Source of the DNA: Halobaculum sp. XH14 | GTDB taxonomy: Archaea; Halobacteriota; Halobacteria; Halobacteriales; Haloferacaceae | Assembly (NCBI RefSeq): GCF_032116555.1 | Contig: NZ_CP134949.1 | Location: 806,001 to 870,000, forward strand | Direction of reading: 5' to 3' | Length of the DNA: 64,000 nt | Shown here: piece by piece, positions 24,990-33,724 of the stretch | How the letters are laid out: every line of letters begins with the position of its first letter | Numbering within the stretch: position 1 is the stretch's first letter | Position numbers and translations under genes: made by a program | Notes under the pieces: model-generated | Told to the model about the DNA's origin: nothing | The model's database searches: none | The model's input: the letters and a program-made list of their open reading frames with translations, nothing else

Positions 24990-26252
24990 ATGAGCGGGCG
25001 CGAACCGGACGCCGAGGTGCTCGTCGTCGGTGCGGGGCCGGGCGGCGCGACCCTGTCGTACCTCCTCGCGCGCAGCGGCGTCGACGTGACGCTCGTCGAG
25101 CGCGAGCGCACCTTCGAGCGGGAGTTCCGCGGGTTCGGCTGGAGCCCCGGCGTCATCGAGCTGTTCGACCGGATGGACCTGCTGGCGGACCTGCGGGAAC
25201 TCGACCACGACGTCGTCACCGCCGGCGCGGGGTCGCTGTACGGCGAGCGCGTCGAACTGTTCGACGTCGATTCGCTGGACGCCGAGCATCCGTACATCAT
25301 GATGATGGAGCAGCCGACGCTGCTCGAACTGATCGTCTCGCGGGCGAGCGAGTACGACGGCTTCACGTTCCGGCCGGCGACGACGGTCACCGGACTCGTC
25401 GCCGAACGGGAACAGGTCACCGGCGTCGAGGCCCACGACCGCGCGGCCGACGAGGACGTGACGCTCCGGGGACGGCTGGTCGTCGGCGCGGACGGCCGCT
25501 ACTCCCGGGTCCGCTCGGCCGTCGGCATCGACGCGGGGCTGTTCGATCCGATCCTCGACCTCGTCTGGTTCAAACTCCCCGTCGAGGACGCCGACCCGGC
25601 GAGCGACACCCAGGCCCACGTCGCTCGGGACGGCATCCTCGTCTCGTTCGGCACCGGCGGCGGCGAGTACCAGATCGGACTGCCGATCCTCGCCGGCACG
25701 TACCCGGACCTCAAGCGCGCCGGCATCGGGGCGTTTCACGACCGGGTCGCCGCCATCGCCCCGGAGCTCCGACCCGCGCTGGAGGAACACGTGTCGAACT
25801 ACGGCGACTGCTCGCTGCTCGAGGTCGCACCCGGCATCGGCCCCGACTGGGTGCGGGACGGCCTCCTGCTGCTCGGCGACGCCGCACACGTCGCATCGCC
25901 CATCGGCGCGCAGGGGAACCCGCTGGCCGTCGCGGACGCGGTCGCCGCGCACGCGACGATCACGGAGGCGCTGGAGCGGTCCGAGACGCCCCTCCCGGCC
26001 GGCGCGCTCGCCCGGTACGAGACGAGGCGTCGACCCGCCGTCGAGGAAACCATCGGGCTCCAGCGCCGCGCCGAGCGCGCGATGGGGCTGTTCCTCCGGT
26101 ACGGCCACCACGTCCCGCCGTCGCTGGCGCTCCGGGGAGCGAAGGCGGGCGCGGGGCTGCTCTCCCGCTCGCGGCTGCTCCGCAGTGGCATCGAGCGAAT
26201 GGCGCTGGGGGCCGCGGACGAACCGGTGGACACGACGCGGTTCGTCGACTGA
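24990..26252 (+). CDS. FAD-dependent monooxygenase (PHBH/UbiH fold)
   Basis: A 420-aa group A flavin monooxygenase. The FAD dinucleotide motif VVGAGPGGATLSYLL begins at residue 12, a central DG motif VVGADGRYSRVR lies near 165-175 and the second FAD motif GLLLLGDAAHVASPIGAQG near 290. Such enzymes hydroxylate aromatic or polyprenyl substrates or reduce isoprenoid double bonds. The C-terminal helical region (RRRPAVEETIGLQRRAERAM) is usual. The substrate is not deducible and the gene stands alone. It is preceded by a short direct repeat at 24869-24929. Confidence 0.9.
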   Translation: MSGREPDAEVLVVGAGPGGATLSYLLARSGVDVTLVERERTFEREFRGFGWSPGVIELFDRMDLLADLRELDHDVVTAGAGSLYGERVELFDVDSLDAEHPYIMMMEQPTLLELIVSRASEYDGFTFRPATTVTGLVAEREQVTGVEAHDRAADEDVTLRGRLVVGADGRYSRVRSAVGIDAGLFDPILDLVWFKLPVEDADPASDTQAHVARDGILVSFGTGGGEYQIGLPILAGTYPDLKRAGIGAFHDRVAAIAPELRPALEEHVSNYGDCSLLEVAPGIGPDWVRDGLLLLGDAAHVASPIGAQGNPLAVADAVAAHATITEALERSETPLPAGALARYETRRRPAVEETIGLQRRAERAMGLFLRYGHHVPPSLALRGAKAGAGLLSRSRLLRSGIERMALGAADEPVDTTRFVD

Positions 26253-26302
26253 GCCACCCAGGAGGCCCGTTCGTCCGAACCGGTGGCGACCGGCCCCGCG
26301 GA

Positions 26303-27319
26303 TCAGCGGATCGGAACGCCGTCGGCGGTGTCGGGCCGCTCGCGGAGTTCGACCGGGACGGTGACCTCGCCGCCGACGCCCTCCCGGAGCACCGTCACGT
26401 CCACGGATTCGCCCGGCTCGGTGTCGACGATGAGTCGCCGGATGAGCTCCTCGCCGGACCGCACCGGTTCGTCGTCGAGCGCGACGACGACGTCGCCGCC
26501 GACGGGCACCTCGCGGCCGCGGACGCGGGTCGTCCGGTCACAGCCCCGGAGCCCCTCGTCGCCGGCCTCGACCACCAGCACGCCGCCCGGTTCGGGGAGC
26601 CCGTTCGCCTCGGCGACGGCGGGCGTCGCGTCCAGGGTTCTCGCCCGGAGGTACGAGTGCCGGTAGATGCCGTCGGCGACGAGGCCGGGCACGACCCGGT
26701 TCACCAGCCGCGCGGAGACGGCGAAGCCGATGTTGTCCCCGCCCGTCGCGCGGTTGACGCCGACCACCTCGTACGCCGCGTCCGAACCCGCCGCGTCCGG
26801 GTCGTCGGGATCGACCGCCTCCCGGGACGCGAGTGCGACGAGCGGCCCGCCGCTGTTGCCGGGGTTGATGGGGGCGTCGGTCTGAACGACGTCGGGGATG
26901 GCGAAGCCGCCGCGGGTCGACATCGACCGGTTCACGCCCGAGACGATGCCGGCCGAGACGGAGCCGTCGAGCCCCATCGGGTTGCCGAGCGCGGCGACTG
27001 GTCGGCCGGGTTCGGGCACGTCCTCGGCGACGGCCAGCGGCGGCGCGTCGGCGGGGAGGTCGGGAACCCGGACGACGGCGAGGTCGGTGTAGGCGTCGCT
27101 GCCGACGACGCGCCCCGCGCGCCAGCGGCCGTCGGCGAGACGGACGTGGACGTCGTGCTCGTCGCGCACGACGTGGTCGTTGGTCACCACGTGGCGCCGG
27201 TCGTAGACGAACCCGGAGCCCGCGCCGCGCGAGCCCGCCGATGAGCCGACGTAGATGGAGACGACCGAGGGGGCGACCGCGTCGTAGAGCCGCTCGAAAT
27301 CGAGTGACTTGGAGGTCAT
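26303..27319 (-). CDS. HtrA/DegP-like trypsin-fold serine protease with PDZ domain
   Basis: A 338-aa S1C protease. The catalytic triad is H49 (VVTNDHVV), D79 (SDAYTDLAVV) and S156 (PINPGNSGGPL). A C-terminal PDZ domain (about 225-325) includes GGVLVVEAGDEGL and GGDVVVALDDEPV. No signal peptide or membrane anchor is seen in MTSKSLDFERLYDAVAPSVV, so as annotated the enzyme is cytoplasmic, unlike most bacterial HtrA proteins. It probably takes part in protein quality control. It converges on the FAD monooxygenase gene. Confidence 0.93.
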   Translation of the reverse strand: MTSKSLDFERLYDAVAPSVVSIYVGSSAGSRGAGSGFVYDRRHVVTNDHVVRDEHDVHVRLADGRWRAGRVVGSDAYTDLAVVRVPDLPADAPPLAVAEDVPEPGRPVAALGNPMGLDGSVSAGIVSGVNRSMSTRGGFAIPDVVQTDAPINPGNSGGPLVALASREAVDPDDPDAAGSDAAYEVVGVNRATGGDNIGFAVSARLVNRVVPGLVADGIYRHSYLRARTLDATPAVAEANGLPEPGGVLVVEAGDEGLRGCDRTTRVRGREVPVGGDVVVALDDEPVRSGEELIRRLIVDTEPGESVDVTVLREGVGGEVTVPVELRERPDTADGVPIR

Positions 27320-27434
27320 CCGCTAGTGTATGCGCCCGACTCGCATACCCCGCTCGCGGTCTGGGTGATGTGGCGCACGACCGAACTGTCAGTGGGGGTC
27401 AGGTTGAGTTCGGATTTTGGTTCGTCTGTACCGC

Positions 27435-27790
27435 CTCGAAAGCCCCCGCGGCTGTCGGCTCGCGCGGTACGCTCTGCGCTCCTCGGTCGCTCACTCCGTT
27501 CGCTCCCTGCGGTGCTTGAGGCACCGGGCGTCGCCGACTTACGGGAGAGCACGCTCTCCCGAATTCACGGGCGCAAGCGCCCGTGAACGCCGCGGCCTCC
27601 TTCAGTCCCACCCACCGCACCGCAGCCACGGCCTCCCCAGCCGACGAGGCCCCTCCCTTCGGTCGGGACCTCGCCTTCCCTCGGAGCACGCTCCTCGGAA
27701 CTCACCCTCGTGGTTCGAAAGACGCCAGGGCGTCTTTCGTCAGTACGGGAAACCGACGGGTTCCCGTACTGACGAACGGCGCGAGCGCCT
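27435..27790 (-). repeat. Mosaic repeat, type II with interrupted hairpin arm (inverted)
   Basis: On the minus strand the order is GGTGGGACTGAAGGAGG, an insert, then GGGGGCTTTCGAGG (ending at 27435). One arm of the insert is intact (27446-27459), the same 14 bp as at 22653. The matching arm is split into GCCGAC (27533-27538) and GCCGCGG (27589-27595) by two adjacent perfect hairpins: CGGGAGAGC/GCTCTCCCG (27542-27561) and TTCACGGGCGC/GCGCCCGTGAA (27564-27587). It continues into the 67-bp block shared with 22188-22254, plus the hairpin CAGTACGGGAA/TTCCCGTACTG (27741-27771). Confidence 0.85.
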
Positions 27791-27904
27791 TTCGAGCCAC
27801 GCTCCTCGCGCTCCCGACGGTCGCGCTGTGGTGCTTGTCAGCCGCGCCTCGGCGCGGCCGCCGCGCGCCATCTGGATCGCCCAATAGATGCGGTTGGCGC
27901 GTGC

Positions 27905-28260
27905 CGGCGGGCCTCCGTGCCCGCCGGGCGCGCGCGTGGGATGAGTGAGGGGAGCGACCAGAGGGAGCGAGCCGAGCGAATCGGCTGGGGAGGCGTGTGG
28001 CTGTGCTTGGCGGTCGCGGTGGGTGGGACTGAAAGGGGCCGGCTGGCTCCGCGACCCCCGGAACCCGCAAGCCGAGTGACGAGGAGCGCAGCGCGGTCCG
28101 CGGGAGCGGAGCCAGCCGGGGGCTTTCGAGGTGGTCGCCGCGATACCCGAAACGAGACTGAACGCGACCTACTTGGGGACTTTCGAGGCGGTCGTTACGA
28201 CAACTGAAACAGACCGAAGACGACCCAAAGCAGGGGTTTTCGAGACAGCCCTCACGAACA
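27905..28260 (+). repeat. Mosaic repeat, type II with a different hairpin and 57-bp array
   Basis: GGTGGGACTGAAAGGGG ends at 28040. The insert is bounded by CCGGCTGGCTCCG (28041-28053) and its perfect complement CGGAGCCAGCCGG (28107-28119), then GGGCTTTCGAG at 28120. Related units follow at 28177 (GGACTTTCGAG) and 28234 (GGGTTTTCGAG), again exactly 57 bp apart. Confidence 0.88.
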
Positions 28261-28337
28261 CCGAGACGATCCCGGGGACGGTCCACCAAACGCGCCGACA
28301 GTGAGTTTATCCCGACCGGTCACGTCCACCCACCAAG

Positions 28338-28856
28338 ATGCGCCGGATCTACGACTCGGAGGCGCTCCGGCGGGACGACGACGACCCGTTCGTCCCGAAC
28401 GGCGACGAGGGCGGGTCCGGGGGCCACGTTCACTGGGGGAACGTGAGCCACGCGCTGCTCCCGCGGTCGCTCCGCACGCGCTCGGTGGCGGTGACGGTCG
28501 AGACCGACGGGGCGATCTACGCCCCCGACGAGCCGATCCGGTTCCGGGTCGGCTTCCGCAACCGGCTCCCGTTTCCCGTCACGCTCGTGACCGCCTCGCC
28601 GAAGCACTGGTCGTGGTCCATCGACGGCAACCCCGAGGCCTCCCTCGTCCCGGACGAGGTGCCCGAGGAGCGCGCCCGCTTCCAGTTCGACCGCGCGGAG
28701 ACGAAGCTGTTCCACCGTCGCTGGGACCAGCGCGTGCGCGAGTCCGACCGGGAGTGGCGCGCCGCGGAGCCGGGCGAGCACACCCTCGCGGTCGGCATCG
28801 ACGCCGTCCGCGGCGCCGACCGACTGCGCGCGGAGACGACGTTCCGCATCGAGTGA
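28338..28856 (+). CDS. Conserved haloarchaeal protein, beta-rich (172 aa)
   Basis: A 172-aa protein starting MRRIYDSEALRRDDDDPFVP. The middle (about 48-150) reads as an immunoglobulin-like beta sandwich (VAVTVETDGAIYAPDEPIRF; VGFRNRLPFPVTLVTASPKH; GEHTLAVGIDAV), similar in feel to intracellular protease-inhibitor (BsuPI) domains. No cysteines, signal peptide or catalytic motif. A TATA-like AGTTTATCC about 30 bases upstream of the ATG suggests a leaderless transcript. trmY follows 93 bp later on the same strand. Function unknown. Confidence 0.8.
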   Translation: MRRIYDSEALRRDDDDPFVPNGDEGGSGGHVHWGNVSHALLPRSLRTRSVAVTVETDGAIYAPDEPIRFRVGFRNRLPFPVTLVTASPKHWSWSIDGNPEASLVPDEVPEERARFQFDRAETKLFHRRWDQRVRESDREWRAAEPGEHTLAVGIDAVRGADRLRAETTFRIE

Positions 28857-28949
28857 GGCGGGCGAGCCGCGACGGATGGCCGCCACGGACGGCCCGTCGT
28901 CGCGCCCGTCGGTCGGCGGGCATAAGCCGCTCCGGGCCGCCCGGTCGGT

Positions 28950-29540
28950 ATGCGACAGTTCGTCGTCTGCGGGCACGAGGCACCGACGACGCCCGAGTTC
29001 ACGCTGGAGGACCTCCCCGGCGCGGCGGGGCGACTCGACCTGCTGGCCCGCTGTGTCAACGCGGGACTGTTCGTCTCCCACGGCATCCGCGAGGATGCGC
29101 GCGTCCACCTCGTGCTCGGCGACGAGTTCACGGTGCGGTTCGACGGCGCGGACGCCCGCGGCATCCACCCGGACGAGCGCAGCACCGCGGCGCGGGTCCG
29201 CGAGGCGCTGGAGAACCGCGAGGACGCCATCGGCCACATGCCGGCCGAGGTCAGCCCCGGCGTGGAGCTCTACCGGATGGGGCTGGCCGAGACGCTCGAC
29301 TCGCTGGAGGGAACGCTCGTCCAGTTGCACGAGGACGGCGACCCCGCGGCCGAGCGCGAGCCCCCGACCGATCCGGTGTTCGTGCTCTCGGATCACTCGG
29401 ATTTCACCGACGACGAGGCGGCGCTGCTGGACGAGCGCGGCGCCGAACGGCTCCGGCTCGGCCCGGCCGCGGTCCACGCGGACCACGCCATCGCGGTGGC
29501 GCACAACTGGCTCGACACGGCCGGATTCGAGCGGTACTGA
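28950..29540 (+). CDS. trmY: tRNA (pseudouridine(54)-N(1))-methyltransferase
   Basis: SPOUT-class methyltransferase that makes N1-methylpseudouridine at position 54 of archaeal tRNAs using SAM. 196 aa, the usual length. Recognisable blocks are MRQFVVCGHEAPTTPEFTLE, LARCVNAGLFVSHGIREDAR and the C-terminal knot FVLSDHSDFTDDEAALL with LRLGPAAVHADHAIAVAHN. Its position just before a tRNA gene is consistent with a tRNA role but may be chance. Confidence 0.95.
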   Translation: MRQFVVCGHEAPTTPEFTLEDLPGAAGRLDLLARCVNAGLFVSHGIREDARVHLVLGDEFTVRFDGADARGIHPDERSTAARVREALENREDAIGHMPAEVSPGVELYRMGLAETLDSLEGTLVQLHEDGDPAAEREPPTDPVFVLSDHSDFTDDEAALLDERGAERLRLGPAAVHADHAIAVAHNWLDTAGFERY

Positions 29541-29619
29541 GTCCGCGTTCGGGTCGCAGAGTCCCCGAGGGCGACGCTTTCGGAAGCGTTAAAGGAATCC
29601 GTGGCGTCGATTCACCTGC

Positions 29620-29692
29620 GGGCCGGTGGGGTAGCTTGGTATCCTTCGGCCTTCGGGTGGCCGTAACCGCGATTCGAATTCGCGCCGGCCCA
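29620..29692 (+). tRNA. tRNA-Pro (CGG)
   Basis: Acceptor arms GGGCCGG (29620-29626) and CCGGCCC (29685-29691) pair perfectly, followed by discriminator A. Anticodon stem CGGCC/GGCCG encloses the loop TTCGGGT with anticodon CGG at 29654-29656. T stem CGCGA/TCGCG encloses TTCGAAT. No intron and no encoded CCA. It lies 79 bp after trmY. Confidence 0.97.
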
Positions 29693-30108
29693 CTTCTCCC
29701 GCATTTCCCGCCCGCTAGCGACCGCTCACGGGATGATCCAGGGAGTCGAGCGTCGTTCGGTGGCCGGTCGTACCGCGAAGCACTCGGGTGGTCTCCCCGT
29801 CGGGTCTGTCCCGAGTGGTTCAGGTGGCGCCGAACACGACGGGGTTCCCGCGTGATCGCGCCGAAGTCGAGCGGTCGTTATGGTCGTCCGGGTCCGCCAT
29901 CAGTAGCCGTACCACCTCGGCGTTCGTCGACTGGGATCGGTGCCGGCGCTCCGAAACTCGCTCCGGGTGTCGCTGAGGCTGACGCAGGCCGGTCGATCGC
30001 GCGTGGGAAGCGGGATACGCACCGAGAGACGGCGACACCGGCGCTACCCGCTGAAACTTTCGATACGATGGACGATCCGTGTGACGGATCGAGCGCCCGT
30101 TTCGTACG
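29693..30108. other. 416-bp intergenic region, nothing recognised
   Basis: Between the tRNA-Pro gene and the 3' end of a minus-strand membrane-protein gene. No gene-like ORF with haloarchaeal amino-acid use, no repeat-family copy and no convincing promoter is seen. Confidence 0.6.
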
Positions 30109-30450
30109 TCAAAGATTCAGAACCAGCAGCCACCCCTGCCCCAGCGCGAGCATCCCGAGCACGAGATGCGCCAGAATCTCGAAGAGCCGGACGTCCACGT
30201 CCTCCGTGACGTCGAGGACGAACCGCGCGACGCGAAACACGACGTACAGCGCGACCGTGACCGCGGGGATGGCGACCAGCCCGAGGAGTCGCGGGCCGCG
30301 CGTGAGCGAGACCCGACCGTCGAGTCCAAGGTGCCAGCCGACGATCATCCGCTCCGGGAGCGCCGGGGCGACGAGGAGGCCGGCGGTGACCGTCCCCAGG
30401 ACCAGCGCGAGCGACGTCAGTTCCGGCAGGACGCGCCGGATGGAGCTCAC
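30109..30450 (-). CDS. DUF1648-like membrane protein (113 aa)
   Basis: Three predicted transmembrane helices (LTSLALVLGTVTAGLLVAPA; LLGLVAIPAVTVALYVVFRV; LAHLVLGMLALGQGWLLVLN). After helix 1 the segment LPERMIVGWHLGLDGRVSLT resembles the DUF1648 motif found in SdpI-type immunity proteins and transporter-like membrane proteins. The GTG at 30450 is used because it overlaps the stop of the CPBP protease gene (GTGA). The pair is thus one transcript, and membrane-protein handling or immunity is a reasonable but unproven guess. Confidence 0.75.
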   Translation of the reverse strand: MSSIRRVLPELTSLALVLGTVTAGLLVAPALPERMIVGWHLGLDGRVSLTRGPRLLGLVAIPAVTVALYVVFRVARFVLDVTEDVDVRLFEILAHLVLGMLALGQGWLLVLNL

Positions 30451-31319
30451 GATTCGCCCACCCCCGACTGCTCGGTGGCCCGACGCCGTGCCGGGTCCGC
30501 GCCCGTCCAGGTCGGCGTCCGGGCGTCGCGGGCCGAGAGCGTCTCGGCGCCGTAGCGGCCCACGAGCGCGAGCGCCACGAGACCGAAGCCGAGCGCGAGC
30601 AGGCCGGTGAAGGGAACCGGAAGCACCGACTGGCCGCCGACGACCTGCAGCGGGACGTTCACGCTCGCGTTGATCGTGCCGTGCATCAGCACCGCGGCGG
30701 GCACACAGCCCCGCGACCCGTTGTACAGCCAGGTGAGGATGACGGAGAACGCGACCACCGAAACCGCATACAGGAGCGGCGAGAGGGCGTAGACGTCGAG
30801 GACGAACAGCGGGGCGTGCCACAGCGCCCACACCAGCCCGACGAGCACGCTCGCGCTCAGCGCGTCGTACCGGGCCTGGAGTCGCGGGAGCGCGAACCCG
30901 CGCCAGCCGAACTCCTCCTGGCCGCCGCCCAGCAGCGTCGCGAAGACCATGTTGAGCGCGAACGCCGCTGCCGCGGGCCGGAGCGTTCCCTCGCCGACGC
31001 CGCCGGCGAGCGCGATCATCCCGGCACCGAGGGCGACGCTGACGCCGACAGGGACGGCCAGGGCGGCGGCGTACCACCGCGGCGATCGCCGCCAGTCCAG
31101 CGTCGAGGCGAGCCAGTCCCGGACGGCGTTCCCGCGCAGCCGTGTCACGATGGCAGCCGCGGCCAGCGGGCCGAACGCACCCGGGATCGTCGCGAACGTG
31201 GCGACCGGTCCGTGGACGGTCGAGAGGAGCGGTATCCAGACTGCCCAAGAGAGGGCGACTGCGAGGGCGAAAAACGCCGCGACGGGGTGACGCTCGACGG
31301 GGTCGAGTGATGTTCCCAT
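30447..31319 (-). CDS. CPBP-family intramembrane glutamic protease
   Basis: A 290-aa membrane protease of the Rce1/CAAX type with about eight helices. The active-site motif EExxxR is E135-E136-R140 (GGQEEFGWRGF), and the conserved histidines are H168 (WALWHAP) and H213 (VLMHGTINAS). In archaea and bacteria these proteins process prenylated or other membrane substrates, or act in bacteriocin immunity. A polar C-terminal tail of about 40 residues is cytoplasmic. It is followed by a coupled DUF1648-like gene. Confidence 0.9.
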   Translation of the reverse strand: MGTSLDPVERHPVAAFFALAVALSWAVWIPLLSTVHGPVATFATIPGAFGPLAAAAIVTRLRGNAVRDWLASTLDWRRSPRWYAAALAVPVGVSVALGAGMIALAGGVGEGTLRPAAAAFALNMVFATLLGGGQEEFGWRGFALPRLQARYDALSASVLVGLVWALWHAPLFVLDVYALSPLLYAVSVVAFSVILTWLYNGSRGCVPAAVLMHGTINASVNVPLQVVGGQSVLPVPFTGLLALGFGLVALALVGRYGAETLSARDARTPTWTGADPARRRATEQSGVGES

Positions 31320-31410
31320 GTACGGTGCCGACTACCGACGGGTGAACCATAGGAGGGGAGCCAGCGCTTCACGCGCTGAAGCATCCGGTACCCCTTTAGG
31401 TGGTTTTCCT

Positions 31411-31770
31411 GTGTCCTCTCCCACGGTGAGTGAGGAGCCCGACATCGAGACCGTCGCGGGCCTGCTGGCGGACGAGACAGCGCGGGCCATCCTCACTCGA
31501 ACGAGCCAGGAACCTATGTCAGCGAGCACGCTCAAACGACGGTGTGACGCGTCGGGGCCGACGATCTACCGGCGGCTCGAACGCCTCCAGGACTGTGACC
31601 TGATCGTCGAACGCACCCGTCCGGACCCCGAGCGGGGCCACCACAGGAAGGTGTACGCGCCGAACCTCCGGACGCTGACCGTCGAACTCGTGGGCGGCGA
31701 ACTGCGCCTCGAACTCGACCGCCGGGAGGACATGGCCGACCGGTTCACCCGCCTGGTCGAGGGGATCTGA
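31411..31770 (+). CDS. Winged helix-turn-helix regulator
   Basis: A 119-aa ArsR/MarR-like DNA-binding protein. The recognition region reads LADETARAILTRTSQEPMSA, then TLKRRCDASGPTIYRRLERL, followed by a wing (LIVERTRPDPERGHHRKVYA) and an acidic C-terminal helix. The start is GTG at 31411 or 31426; a TATA-like CCTTTAGG near 31394 would make a leaderless mRNA starting close to 31426. It is followed two bases later by a small membrane protein gene, a pairing often seen in haloarchaea. The ligand is unknown. Confidence 0.85.
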   Translation: MSSPTVSEEPDIETVAGLLADETARAILTRTSQEPMSASTLKRRCDASGPTIYRRLERLQDCDLIVERTRPDPERGHHRKVYAPNLRTLTVELVGGELRLELDRREDMADRFTRLVEGI

Positions 31771-31771
31771 G

Positions 31772-32074
31772 ATGCTCGTCCCGGCACAGATCGTCAGCGT
31801 GGCACGGCCGTTCCTCCAGGCGTACGAGATGGTCGGCGCGGCGCTCGGCCTGTTCATCGCGTACCTCGCCTACAGGGGCTACCGCCGGAACGACAGCCGT
31901 CCGATGCTGTACCTGGCGATCGGCTTCGGCATCATCCTCGGCCTGCCGATACCGGTCGTCGCGCTGTCGCTCGCGTTCCCGACGATCCCCGGCCCGCCGA
32001 GTCAGGCGCTCATCCAGACGCTGGAGATCGTCGGGCTGCTCTGTATCATCTACGCCCTCCGGATGGACCCGTAG
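31772..32074 (+). CDS. Small three-helix membrane protein (DUF7521-like)
   Basis: A 100-aa protein with three hydrophobic helices: AYEMVGAALGLFIAYLAYRG, LYLAIGFGIILGLPIPVVAL and ALIQTLEIVGLLCIIYALRM. A basic cytoplasmic loop (YRRNDSRP) follows helix 1. It is cotranscribed with the HTH regulator immediately upstream, and such HTH/membrane-protein pairs recur in haloarchaeal genomes. It may sense a membrane signal for the regulator; this is an inference from context only. The DUF number is from memory. Confidence 0.75.
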   Translation: MLVPAQIVSVARPFLQAYEMVGAALGLFIAYLAYRGYRRNDSRPMLYLAIGFGIILGLPIPVVALSLAFPTIPGPPSQALIQTLEIVGLLCIIYALRMDP

Positions 32075-32405
32075 CGGTCCGGCGTCGTCGCTCGCCCGTT
32101 CGAGGACGGTTCGACTCGGCCCAGCAGTTCGTCGGCCGTGATGCTCGGCCACGCCCACCGTCTCCGGGCCGAACGATGTCGGTCCACCGGGTCGACACCG
32201 CGTCGCCCCCGCCGCGAGTGTCGCAACCCGATCGTGGGGCACCGGCCGCATCGGTCGCCCCGCTACCGACCGAACACGTTCGTGGAACCGTCCACCTACG
32301 TGCCAACTTGCTCCCGGTAACGAACGAAACAGTCGCGGTAAGCGGTCACAAACGATCGTAACACGGCACTGTGTTGATGCCGGTCGACGCGAAACCCTTC
32401 GGTTC
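32075..32405. other. 331-bp intergenic region, promoter only
   Basis: No gene or repeat-family copy is seen. The AT-richer stretch just before 32406 (around GGTCACAAACGATCGTAACA) is where the promoter of the ATP-grasp gene should lie. Confidence 0.5.
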
Positions 32406-33611
32406 ATGAGCGCGGACCATCGTGACGTGGAGTCGGTCCTCGTCCCGACCCAGCACGACCCCTCCCGAAGCTATCCGACGATGCGCTCGCTCGCCAGCAA
32501 GGGTATCAACACCGTCGTCGCCTCCGAGAACGCTCACCCTCCCGTGTTCGCCTCGCGCTTCTGTGACGAGCGGCACCGCGTCCCGGCCGCCGAGGACGAC
32601 CTGGCGGCCTACAGGGACGGGCTCCTCGAACTGGCCGCCCGCGAGGACGTCCGCACGGCCGTGCCGCTCCGCGAGGAGGACGCCTACGTGTTCTCCCGCT
32701 ACTACGACGCCTTCGACGAGCACCTCGACCTCGTCGTCCCGCCCCTCGACGCGCTCGAACGCGTCCACGACCGGATGCTGCTCGCGGAGGCGGCCGAGGC
32801 CGCCGGGGTGCCCGCCCCGGAGACGCGCCCGCTCGACGAGGTGGACGACTGGAGCGGCGGCAACATCGTCAAGTCGCGGTACAACCTGCTCACCGACGCG
32901 TACGTCGACTCCTACCCCGGAGGCGAGGCCGGCAAGGAGAAGGACGTGATCCACCTGCGCCCCGGCGAGACGCCCGACGTGGACGAACTCTGCGACGGGA
33001 TGTCCCACGTCCCCATCGTGCAGGAGTGCGTTCCCAAGGACGACGAGTACATGTTCGCCGGGCTGTACGACCACGGCGAACCGCTGGCGACGTTCCAGCA
33101 CCGCCAGATCCGCGGCGACTCCTACGTCGGCGGCGGCGGCGTCTACCGCAAGTCCGTCTCCATCCCGGAGCTCGAACGCGTCGCCCGCGACCTGCTTTCG
33201 GAACTCGACTGGCACGGGCTCGCCTGCATCGAGTACATGGAGCACGCCGAGACCGGCGAGTTCGTCCTCACCGAGATCAACCCGCGGATGTGGCAGTCGC
33301 TCCCGGCGACGATCCACGCCGGCGCCGACTTCCCCCACTACTACTGGCTCCAGGCGACGGGGCGGGCCGACGAGATCGACCCCGGCTACGATCTCGGCAC
33401 CGGCAGCCACTCGCCCCGCGGCGAACTCGTCTACCTGGCGAGCCTCCTCACGGACGAGTCGCCCTACGTCGACCGGCCGGGGTTCCTACGGACCGTCGGC
33501 GAGATGCTCGCCTCGTTCTACCGGCAGCCCCACTTCGATTACACCCACATCGACGACCCCGTGGTGTTCGTCAGCGGCTTCGGTCGGATGATCCGCAACC
33601 GGCTGAAGTGA
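32406..33611 (+). CDS. ATP-grasp carboxylate-amine ligase
   Basis: A 401-aa ATP-grasp protein. N-terminal pre-ATP-grasp fold (ESVLVPTQHDPSRSYPTMRS), central ATP-binding part (NIVKSRYNLLTDAYVD; VPIVQECVPKDDEYMFAGLY) and the C-terminal metal-binding segment FVLTEINPRMWQSLPATIHA with the E-x-N-x-R signature. These enzymes join a carboxylate to an amine through an acyl phosphate, and substrates vary widely. The next two genes (33725-35784) encode a DUF1611 protein and an amino-acid epimerase-type enzyme. The ligase might therefore act on an amino acid or peptide in the same pathway; that link is inferred from proximity alone. Confidence 0.88.
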   Translation: MSADHRDVESVLVPTQHDPSRSYPTMRSLASKGINTVVASENAHPPVFASRFCDERHRVPAAEDDLAAYRDGLLELAAREDVRTAVPLREEDAYVFSRYYDAFDEHLDLVVPPLDALERVHDRMLLAEAAEAAGVPAPETRPLDEVDDWSGGNIVKSRYNLLTDAYVDSYPGGEAGKEKDVIHLRPGETPDVDELCDGMSHVPIVQECVPKDDEYMFAGLYDHGEPLATFQHRQIRGDSYVGGGGVYRKSVSIPELERVARDLLSELDWHGLACIEYMEHAETGEFVLTEINPRMWQSLPATIHAGADFPHYYWLQATGRADEIDPGYDLGTGSHSPRGELVYLASLLTDESPYVDRPGFLRTVGEMLASFYRQPHFDYTHIDDPVVFVSGFGRMIRNRLK

Positions 33612-33724
33612 TCGCCCGGTCGACCGCGACCGGCCGAGCGCGGTACCCGGAGCGTCCCGACCGACGAGTCGGCGGAACGGGCCGGTGGGAAGCGATTTAA
33701 GCCGCCCGCCCGCCACCCGCGCAC

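Larger units (their letters stand above)
27320..28337. other. 1-kb non-coding region filled by mosaic repeats
   Basis: No gene is supported. It mirrors the 21995-23004 region: an inverted repeat copy (27435-27790) is followed by a direct copy (27905-28260). At its right end AGTTTATCCC (about 28301-28310) is a plausible TATA element for the gene starting at 28338. Confidence 0.75.
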
